From Sipunculus nudus (Eukaryota; Annelida; Sipuncula; Golfingiida; Sipunculidae): DNA of 64,000 nt. Shown here in pieces: positions 39,901-51,762 of the stretch (the first letter of the stretch is position 1; every line of letters starts with the position of its first letter). The notes beneath the pieces were generated by a model, which saw only the letters and a list, made by a program, of their open reading frames with translations, was not told where the DNA came from and did not search any database. Made by a program: the position numbers and the translations under genes. The stretch lies in assembly GCA_026874595.1 (NCBI GenBank), contig CM049314.1:73176300-73240299 (forward strand), read 5' to 3'.

Positions 39901-42900
39901 CATCGGTTTCAGGCTAAATTTGAAGTAGTTGCGTGTATGACTGAACCATTGTTACGTCAGCGGTGTCACCATCTGAAAACTCCAGTATAATAGTAGACAT
40001 ATCAACCAATCAGAAAGCGCGTTGCTATGCAATGGCTGTCGGACCTAATGACGGGGGCTTCTTGCCTGCCTATCTCAAATATTAAGTAAATAATGAAGAG
40101 ATGGACCATATAGTGTGAAAAACGCTAGGAAAATGTCAGATAAGTATTAGTCATATGGAAATGACCAAGTAAAGTAACAAATTTAACCGAAATCCACACT
40201 AATAGCAATTCAAGCGCCTGTGGTTATATGAACATTTCCTGGCAAGAATTACCTTTATTTCATCAATATACCCACAGAGGTAGAAAGAAATCACAAAACT
40301 TATTCATATAGATTTTTAATTGCCTTCTTAATGTAAGTTATCATTCAGCATGTGGTCTACATGCATGTTTGTCTCATATGTCTATATAAAGAGGGTTATA
40401 CCAGCTTTAAATCAGACTGGTATACAAATTGATGTTACAATACATTTGAATTTGACAAACTTGGCCCGAATAGACAGAAATTAAATCAGTCATCTATATT
40501 CAAATCACAAAATATTAGAATCTTTTTATTCATTTTACTAATTTCCCAAAATAATGTTGTTTCATTTATGAGTCCGGCTGTGATTTTTCTTGATTTTGTT
40601 GTTTTCACTGTTTTTAAGCAGCTTTCATGACTCATATTTGAGGTTACAAATAAATTATGCCTGCAGGTTTTAACAACAACAAAAAACAAAGTAAACACAA
40701 TTTTATGTATAAGCTAAATACAATATGACTTGGCCCTTTTCTAAAAAGTTTTGCTCCCAGGCAAGGAAAACACGTAAATAAAGCAACTGGGAGTACATAT
40801 GTTCAAAATAAAGTTACAGGTCAGTTACTGCCTTCCGGATGGTATTTGAGTGTTTTATTTATGTGGTGAGAGGTCATACTTGTGTATAAAAATCATAAAG
40901 GGGAGCTTTTTGCAGATACATAGTTCGGTTACACGCAGTCACAAGGCGGGAGGCTGAATACTTCGCCAGTCATCTGGTCCATGCTTTTTAGAACGTTTTA
41001 CATATGGTGGTATGTAAACCCGGAAATAACAAGCCTGTTAACAGTTAATCTTCCCAAGACCATAGCAGGTGCACATGGTTACAGGTGCCGGTATGGCGAC
41101 AATTGCCATGGGAATATTACGGAAGTCAGCTACCAAGCAAGCCTGCTACAAAAGAAAGTGTTTTCTTTTTTCTTCTTCCTTCCCTTCTAATATATAAAAG
41201 CCACTTGAGGACATCAGGGCACAATGGTATACACGTTTCATACATATTTTCTAAATGTTGAATCCACAAAGCTGTTTAAAACCTCCCTATAAGGTGATTC
41301 AAAACGTTCCAGAAAAATTGAAACCCATGTAAGACCATACAAAAATAATAATTTTTTTGTGGATCAATTATTTTTTGTCAATGAGGACCATGTCCTTGGT
41401 AACGTCGCTACTTTGCGTTTATTCACTCCTTCCCTTAAAGGGGCCCATTCACCAATCTTTTGAAAAAGAATTTATGTGATTTCTGGCTTCCTCTCTGTAT
41501 ATATTCATTATCGAAGTGTAATTTTGGTTGTGAAAAGTTCTTATAACGCCTTCGTGAAGAATGTATAAACTTGTTTATCAACAACATTTTTTGTATATAC
41601 TGCAATGTTGACAAACAGGAACAACATGTAACCTAAGGTGGTAGGTTGCAAATATGCGGCGGTAGAAAGGTCAAGGTATATAAGCTCTTGCTTATCTGAC
41701 TTTCTACCAGATGCCCTTGTTGAGGCTGTTTTGATTATTTTGGCGGGCCCCCACATATTATAAACATGTTGATATAAACAAAACAAGCAGCCAGTTTGCG
41801 GTGATACCCACGTTTTCTGCCTTATTTTTATACAGCTCCAAGAGATTACCTTTAGTTTATAAAGGTCACATAGGTGATTGCCCCCTTTAAACGTATGGAT
41901 GATGGACAATCTTTTTAATAATCATATACGCCATGCATTTCAAGGCATATGTGTGTGTGTGATTTTTTTTTTTTTTTGGCAAGCTGGCAAGATCCAGCGT
42001 TTCGCAAATCAACCGATAAAAAGAGAATAGAAAAGAAAATGCTCTCAACGCCCCAAAACCACCACGGCCGATCAAGCACGCGGTAAACGCACGTCTGTTA
42101 AAACGTGAATTTTGTATTTAATCTAGTGCCAGCAATAACTAGAAAGTAGTCTGATAAATACATATTTACCTCCATAATGATGATAATAAAACTTTGTTTG
42201 AGCTACAAGAAATAAAATCGATTCCCAGTTCCCCAAGGCTACAGATGAGCATTGTTGGATAGAGCAAAGGCAATGTATAGCCTCGGCCAAAGGCAGGACA
42301 AAGACATTGTCCGCAATAACATTGATCCCTAAATTTAACACATGAAATGGTGATAACGATCACCACCAGATTAACCCATCTACAAAATTTCATCAAAATC
42401 CATTAATAACTTTATAAGAAAAGTAGCATACAGATCTATAACCACGATGAAAATATAATATACCTGCACCTGGGAATGTAAAATTATCTTAAATTTGAGT
42501 AATTCTGCTGACAAACTAACGAGCAAAGGGTAATAATCACTGGTAATTATAAACGCTCTTAAGTGTAGATAACAATCGTCAGCACTTTTTGCTGAACTTT
42601 ATTTTCGTATCCACACAGTTTTCAGTCATATTTATTATATGTATACAGACTAAGGCGTTACTTTATGGGATATATATACACAGAGAAGTATAAACAAAAA
42701 AAACACGTTTCTCCAGGTTTATATTGTTACAGTGTCTGGTTTCCTGTTATCATGTTAACGTTTAACTTAGCTTGGCACCTCTGTTTCTCTGATAACGCAA
42801 TAAAAACAGCTTCCCCGCGTCATGAATCCGGTCTACAGGATATAGGTAACAGCATCATTGTGTTGATGTAACATTTTATGACCTCTCCCTCCTGATGTTC

Positions 42901-45900
42901 GCCGTGATACCAGGCCTGTATGCTGGCAGTTATAGCTCAGGGAATGCCTATTAGTAGCCTGGCATGGTGGCAGCCCTACATACCCAAGCCAGTTCACAAA
43001 TTAATGAGGAGGTAATGTCTTCACCTGTGTTTGTTAAATGATTTCCTTTACTATACATGAAGACAGTACTGTAATTTCTTCTTCAAACCGTTAACGTTAA
43101 AGAACACTCCCGCTCTCCGACGGAGTCTTTCTATACATTTCGAAATTATAGAGTCGGCATATTTATACCAAGGATAGAAAGATGATCTACTTTCAGCTGA
43201 ATTTAGAAAAAAAGAGAATTATAAAATAAAAAAAAAATCGTTAACACACTTACGATAGGCGGCGCTGCTATTCATTTGCGGTATTATCGTTATTAAGAAA
43301 GATCTCATTTCACATAAAGCAGTTTATACAAATGATTGCTTTCATTAGGTTACTCCTTTGCTTTAACACACACTTTTCATATTTTCCCACATTTTCCAAA
43401 GTTTAAACGTAACCTCGTATTTAAAAAAAAAAAAACTACCACAAACAAACAAAAGTTTACTTATATATTCAGTTTAAAATTCGATTGCAGGGAATACCAT
43501 AAATATCGTAAAAGACAAATGCTACTATTTTCTGATTCTGGACATATCTAATAAGATGACAGCAAATGAATCAGGCTCTGAGTACTTACTCACATGCAGG
43601 TCATATGAAAAGCGAGCGCAGGTGAAGTGGTTTCTGATATTCACGTATGCAAATGAGGTATGTAGTTCCGGTTGTTTCCCTTGAAGACTGGTTCTATCCC
43701 GCTGGTTTACACAATAGTACGTGATATTTACCCAGGTATATCTTCCTCTGCTCACTGTTTACTTGTCACGTGACGGGGCTCTAAATGACGCCCAGAACTG
43801 TATGACTCCGCATATTTTACATACTCGCTTACTACAATACCGTGACCTCGAGTCTCTGTTACCTCAAATCCTGTGACCCAAAGTGACCAAGCTCAGACTT
43901 AAAATGCATCACAGGCCTTTCTGCAGTCTGTTCCATCTACCCCATTGCCAAACCATAGAGTTTTAATAGTATAGTACAAGGGGACGCGTTTTAAGGGAAG
44001 CAAGGGATGTTATTTACTACCCCATCCATCAAACTCTAAAAATACAAATGACTTATAATTAAAAAAGATCTATGTTTTATAAGATATCAGCCGAACATTG
44101 GGGACATGTTGCCTCACTTTTTATTGGAATAAAATTTTAGTGTTTTCACATGGACCTAGAAATGATTCCACCATTCAGACAGTTTATAGTTTTTTATATC
44201 TTCCACATTTATCCCTTTTGGCAGATCAGATTGAGAGTCTTTTTAGGGTACGGTATATAGGCAGTTCCCTTATTGAATCATCAGAAATGTAAACATATAT
44301 TATAGTATACAGATGAATGCTTGAAAAATATGTATTCCACAATTTTGACAATTATAAAATGCTTTCATAATGTTGGTTGTCCTTATCTCAAGGGAGGGTG
44401 AGGGAGTTGTCGTTGGTGGTGATTGGGGAGGGGGGATTCCGTCCGTCTTCCCGTGGATTTTCCCCCTCACATTTTTTTAGCAAACAAGGCCCGTGATCCA
44501 AATTGATGACATTCAACGTAACTATTCACGTGAAAAAAAAAACCCGACATATGTTACTGCTGTCTTGAGTGAATACTCTAAAACATACAATGGTGTCAGA
44601 AAGGTGGTTACTTATAGGCATAAGACATATTACATCTGTCAGAATTAGAGTTGGCATTCATGAATAATAGATTTTAATGTCATACTAGGTGATCACACTC
44701 GTGTACAGTATATGTATAAGACCATGAATTAGCGTATTTATATAAATAAACAATATTTACAGAGATATATTTATCAGTCTTATATGATAGTTTATACTGA
44801 CAATATCAGTAAGGAAACCATTACATCTCACTCATATATTTCTATGTGGCAAAAACCGTATTTTGTGTTTCAAAGTGTTTTTGGTTTCTGTAACAAGTGA
44901 CCCATGGGTCATGTCGCTCAGCTGACTGGGAAGAGATTTGCAAAAGGAAATTTTATCATCTGAATGGTAGTTTATAACCATTCAACTGAAGCATCAAACA
45001 GATTAACCAACAGGATGAGATTGTGTCTGTATTAATATATCTCAAAAATAGAGAAAAAATGCTGAAACTTTAAAAAAAAAATACAGGTGGCTCCACCAGT
45101 CTGCAGAAACTAATAAAAACACTTAATGGTCAATATCCATGCAAAGAAGCATGGTGGTCTCTGGATAAGTTGTTCAGATACTTCAGTTTTTGTATCAAAT
45201 TTTCCATTATTCTGAGGGATACCTTGAAGTCCTAAAGCTTGAAGGATATGGCTAACAGAGACCTAATTTCAGGTTTCCACAGACACTTTTCATGGGCCTC
45301 CTTGCATGAAAAGAATGAAGACTCTAGGTCCAGTTGTTACAATTTGTACCCTGTTGACAGATAACCACATCTTTAAAGGTCTCAAAAATAGAGAAAATAA
45401 TTCGTAAAAATGTGAAAAAAAAGATGTGGCGCACCCAGTCTACTGAAACTGATGGAACACGTCATGATCAATATGTATGCCAAAAATCATGAGCATCAGT
45501 GTTGTAGTTATTGAGATACTGGAGTTTTTGTATCAAATTTTTCATTATTCTGGGGGGTATTTTGGAGCCATACAGCTTAATGGATATGGGTAACAGAGAC
45601 CTAATTTCAGGTTTCCATGGAGATTTTTTATGGGTCTCCCTGTGTGTAAAGAATGAAGATTCTAGGTCCAGTTGTTATGATTTGTGCCCTGTTAACAGAT
45701 GTTCATATCTTTAAAGGTCTCAAAAATAGAAAAAAAAATTAAAAAAAAGACCGAACAAATACATGTGGTGCCACCAGGCTGCAGAAACTGATGAAACATC
45801 TCATGATCAATATGTATGCCAAAAATCATGACCATCAGTGATGTGGTTAATGAGATATTGAAGTTTTTGTATGAAATTTTCCACTATTCTGGGGGGGGGG

Positions 45901-46821
45901 GGTACTTTGGGGCCCCATAGCTCGAAGGATATGGGTAACAGAGACCTAATTTCTGGTTTCCATGGAGACTTTTCATAGGTCTCTCAGAATGTTAAGAATA
46001 AAGATTCTAGATCCAGTCTTAACGATTTGTGGCCTATTAACAGATGTTCACATTTTTTAGGTCTCAAAAATAGAGAAAACAATTCGTAAAAATCGAAAAA
46101 TACAGGTGGCGCCACCAGTCTGCAGAAACTGATGAAACGTCTCATGATCAATATGCCAAAAATCATGACCATCAGTCAAGTAGTTAATGAGATATTGAAG
46201 TTTTTGTATGTAATTATTCACTATTCTGGGGGTACTTTGGGGCCCCATAGCTCGAAGGATATGGGTAACAGAGACCTAATTTCAGGTTTCCATGGAGACT
46301 TTTCATGGACCTCTCTGGATGTAAAGTAAAAAGATTCCAGGTCCAGCGGTTACGATTTGTGCCTTGTTAACGGACAGACGACCGGATGGCCGGATGGCTG
46401 GACGGCCGGACGGACGACGGACAAAGAGTGATCGCTATAGCTCAGATGACTTACAGTCAGCTGAGCTAAAAAACGGTTCAGTCCTGAAGTTTTGGAGTAT
46501 GGGTTGCTCCTGTAAATCTGCTGATATTAACATGACCAGTTTACTCTATAAATCTAAGCTACGGTAATAAAAGGGACACCAAAATATCGCATTTCTGTTT
46601 TCATGGAACGTAAAAAATGTTAATTTGGGAGAAAATAAATTGAATACATTTTATTGACATTAACTTTCTCACTTTACATGGAATTAAGAAACTCATTATT
46701 ATTTGTACATGTAATTATTTTCAATTCTAAACCAAAACGGAGTATTTCTATAAACACTACTTCAAAGCTTTCAATATATATATATAGATTTAATTATTAC
46801 TACATTATGTATTTGAGTGAA

Positions 46822-46882
<61 letters not shown>

Positions 46883-49283
46883 ACGGGTATATATACTATA
46901 GAAGATATGTTTATAAGCAGGTCTGTTAAGAATTCTTTGAAATAGAGGCGACGGAAGGACTTTCTACCTAAATTGCTGAGTCATTCTCGTGAGATCATTC
47001 ACTAAATCCTCGCAGTACCTTCACTAATACAGTCTGACTGCCGAGTATTTTATGTCTTGAACTCATGTGGACCGGATTAGCGGGGCAGCATAAAACCTGA
47101 CAGGTTACAGGCGGGGAGGACTTCGCTGGCATTACTGAAGTAACCGCTAGTACGGTACGGGGTGTACACGTACATTCACTGATCACCTACATGTGTACGG
47201 TACAGGTGTACAAAGCGGAAGTCTATATATACTGTAGCCTGTTTCAACAAATAGTGCACATTTTTTATAAATTTTCATATCGATACAATAAACATTAAAA
47301 TAGGATGATGCAAACAAAAAAGTAATTAGGGCTATATAAGCCCAAATTCATTTAGAATCATACAAAACATGTATCTTACAAATTAATTAAGAAACGCATA
47401 AAAACATATTATCTAAGATAAATGTCTGCCTTTACAACATTTCATCTTCATTAAAGATGGTCAAAGTGACTGGTTGCAATGAAAGAGTCAGAAAATTCTG
47501 AAAAAAAATAAATCTTTCAGGGTGAAGTTGGTAACCTACGCATTGGGGACACAATATATGTCACAAGTTGAATCCAGAATCCCGAAAATAAATATTTATT
47601 TTTATCATTATTTTGTTTTTAAAATTAGGCCTTTGTGCCCTGATTTAATGATGTAATCGATTCTCTGATAATATTTAGTAATTTGAGAGAATATCGCCAA
47701 ATTAAAATGGGAATCACGGGGTCCTTCCCTTCGTGAAATTCAATGCACGCCGTTTTCATAATGCATTTTAGGCAAACTGTAGATTAAAAAAAAATCATTG
47801 TATGGCATAAAATGTCGTGTTTTAGGGTCTATTAGTTTCAATGTTGTCACGTTGGGTAAGACCACGAGAATTTTTAGTATAAATAAGGTCTTGCATAGAA
47901 CGATTAGCCGTCCATTTGACTGAATCTCGGGTCTATAACCAAATGAACATTTATTATTTTTATAAATTTTCATATCGATACAATAAACATTAAAATAGGA
48001 TGATGCAAACAAAAAAGTAATTAGGGCTATATAAGCCCAAATTCATTTAGAATCATACAAAACATGTATCTTACAAATTAATTAAGAAACGCATAAAAAC
48101 ATATTATCTAAGATAAATGTCTGCCTTTACAACATTTCATCTTCATTAAAGATGGTCAAAGTGACTGGTTGCAATGAAAGAGTCAGAAAATTCTGAAAAA
48201 AAATAAATCTTTCAGGGTGAAGTTGGTAACCTACGCATTGGGGACACAATATATGTCACAAGTTGAATCCAGAATCCCGAAAATAAATATTTATTTTTAT
48301 CATTATTTTGTTTTTAAAATTAGGTCTTTGTGCCCTGATTTAATGATGTAATCAATTCTCTGATAATATTTAGTAATTTGAGAGAATATCGCCAAATTAA
48401 AATGGGAATCACGGGGTCCTTCCCTTCGTGAAATTCAATGCACGCCGTTTTCATAATGCATTTTAGGCAAACTGTAGATTAAAAAAAATCATTGTATGGC
48501 ATAAAATGTCTTGTTTTAGGGTCTATTAGTTTCAATGTTGTCACGTTGGGTAAGACCACGAGAATTTTTAGTATAAATAAGGTCTTGCATAGAACGATTA
48601 GCCGTCCATTTGACTGAATCTCGGGTCTATAACCAAATGAACATTTATTATTTTTATCATGATCTCTATCGGTAATAGCATACACATACATGCATATACT
48701 TGCCATACCATGCATGCACGTGACATAGCAGTAAGGAGAATCTATATCTCGTTCTGGATTTGCTTGGATGGGTACTGCGCAGCTTTACTGCCGAGTATAG
48801 TACCTGTATAGACATATTTTATACTAGATATAAATCCAGGTATTCGCCTGAAGGAAAATGAGATCATAAAACCGCTTTGCAGTTCGGCAGGTAAACATAC
48901 ACATTCAATAGGCTGTGGAATATTGTCAATGAGCCATAGAGAAGCGCTATGGACGGTACTGTAGATTTAGAAATACTATTGTTCAGAAATGTCAAAGGTT
49001 TACTACACGTTACATGTGACTTGTTTATATAAAATATGTCCCGCGTGACACCAGCGTACAACCTGTTGTTTCATGCGTGCATAAAATATGTACGTGTAGG
49101 TCTGGTGTAATATATAGTGACTTTCTCTGGTAACTCGTGTGTGTGTTTTTATAAATTTTTTTCTGTGATGAAATGTCAGGTATTTGTATGCGATAGATGT
49201 ATCTTTAACGTCTTTATACTGTTCCTATTGGTATAATTTCTAGGTCCGAGGTCCTAGGAGATCATTAATATTATTATTATTAT

Positions 49284-49321
<38 letters not shown>

Positions 49322-49451
49322 TAGTAGTGGTAGTTTTATTATAATTATTTTTATTAGTATTATTATAAATAAACTCAGGTTAATCCTAACATAACATTTC
49401 ATCACATTCTTACATGGTAATGTTTGATTTATATTGGATAAAATAAGTCTC

Positions 49452-49489
<38 letters not shown>

Positions 49490-51442
49490 CATGAGTATAT
49501 ACAGAGGAGAAAACGGTTCGGGACGCAAAAGCCCGCGGGGGCTGCGTTGTGGTAATAAGTGTACATTTTTATTTAACACAAGTGTAAGGTCGGAAAGAGG
49601 GAGGCGCCCCCCCCCCCCCCCCCAATCAATCTGCATAATGATGAGCATCAAGTAAAAAACGTTACATATATTATACCCATTTTATGAAGACAGCGACACA
49701 TCTTTAATTGCCAGTCGGTGATCCGTGCGCACGATCAAAACGTTAACATATACGCGTTATCATATTATGCGCGTTAGCCACAATTTGTCTGATTGTCCGA
49801 ATTTTAGGATAACACTCCGAGCTTACATGGACCATCTCCGCTAAACAAGTCAACAATAACCACCGATTATCAGTCTTTACCTATACATCAGGATACCGCG
49901 TTCGCCATCCGTAACACATATATGTAGACCTCGATAAATCAACATACTTTTAACGCCATGTGTCAAGTATAGCAGTATTCATAACGTCTACACTAGCTGC
50001 ACTTTCTTTTTTGAAGGGGATCAAGCGTCTCCTATATCTGACAAAGAATGATTGATAAAAATATATTTCTTTTGTTTTTTTTTTTGTTTTTCGTGAATAG
50101 GTGACTCATCGTTTATGAATATAAATAAATGATGCCACTGAATCCGGATCATGTACCGGATGCACACCAAAATATTATCGATTATCCATCAGCCCATTCA
50201 CGAAATGCCCTGAAAATTACATGGGAATCCGTTCATGACTGCGTGAGTTATGTGGCGAACAAACAAACAAACAAACAAACACACACACATATACAAAAAA
50301 CGCACACACGAACGGGGAAAAACGGCTCCCCTCTCGAATGAGGTAAATAATATCTTTTTTTACATCTCATTAATGTGTGTGGGCATTTTTACTGTTATAC
50401 AAATTCTGAAGATGTATAAAATAAGCTAATATAAAATGATATAACTTCTTTCAGATACATTATTTATGAAAGAGATAGCACAGTCGATAGGTGTTCAGTT
50501 CACAAATATTTATATCATGCACACGCAGACTGATATATAACTCAAATACTGCATGTGGAAAAGTGTACGGCAAATGGCTCAGAAAAGAAGACCATTGAAA
50601 CAAATAAATTGACAAGTTTCAGCGCACTGTATTGTCGATCTGTCGGAGAGCGATGATAAATGCACGGGACTTACTGAATTGCCAAACATATAATGTGTAA
50701 AATAAACGGCACAGTATTGTATTGTCGGATTGACGGGGAGCGAATGGCAGATAAACGGGACGGCACTGTAGAAAACACACGGGACGGCATTGTGTTGTAG
50801 AATTTTTGGAGAGCAATTGGCAAATGAACGGAAAATACTATATATTTTTAATTATTGGGCACATAGCGAGGGCCAGATGAACGGGGCTGTATATGTCCAC
50901 TGGAGATACAGTACTATCCAGCATGTAACCTGATACGATGGGCGTTACAGCCTGACCAGTCAAGCTGGCGTGGACTCGTGTGGTCACTCCGAACTAAATA
51001 CAGGCGTGTACTTGTCGTCTGCTAAGGGACAGATATGTATTTATAATTAACGACCGCTTACTTACAAATATATGCACATCTTTTTTATGAAACTTACCGG
51101 ACCCGATCCACACTTGACAAACATTAGAATATATTTATATGTAATGTGCGAGTGTGTGTGCGTGTGTTTATGTGTGAATGTATGATACACACGTATGTCA
51201 TTTTTATAGACTTACTTAACTTCGGGTAAACTATCTTGTGTGTTTGTTTTTAAGGTGGATAAAGCAGGCGAATAATACATTTTGTCGTATCTTGTATTAT
51301 TTTTATTTTCATAAATAAAATGTCTTGGATTTTTATTACATTTACCTCTCCTTCTTGTTTATCTTGTTATGATTATGCCTATGTTTTCCTACACAGTAGA
51401 AAATGTGGAAATTTTACCTGGCATTAACTCTGTATTATGATA

Positions 51443-51479
<37 letters not shown>

Positions 51480-51695
51480 GGAGAGAGAGAGAGGGAAACA
51501 GCTACAGACAGACTGACGAAAAGATATAGAGGCAGAGAGAGAGAGAGAGAGGGGGGGGGGGGTCGGGAGGTTAATTGGGAGAGACAGACTAACAAAAGAT
51601 TGAAAAATAGAAAGAGAATCAGACACACACACACAGAAACAAATATAGAAAGATGGGGAGAAAGAAACAGAATGAAAGACAGACAGTCAGACCAC

Positions 51696-51762
<67 letters not shown>

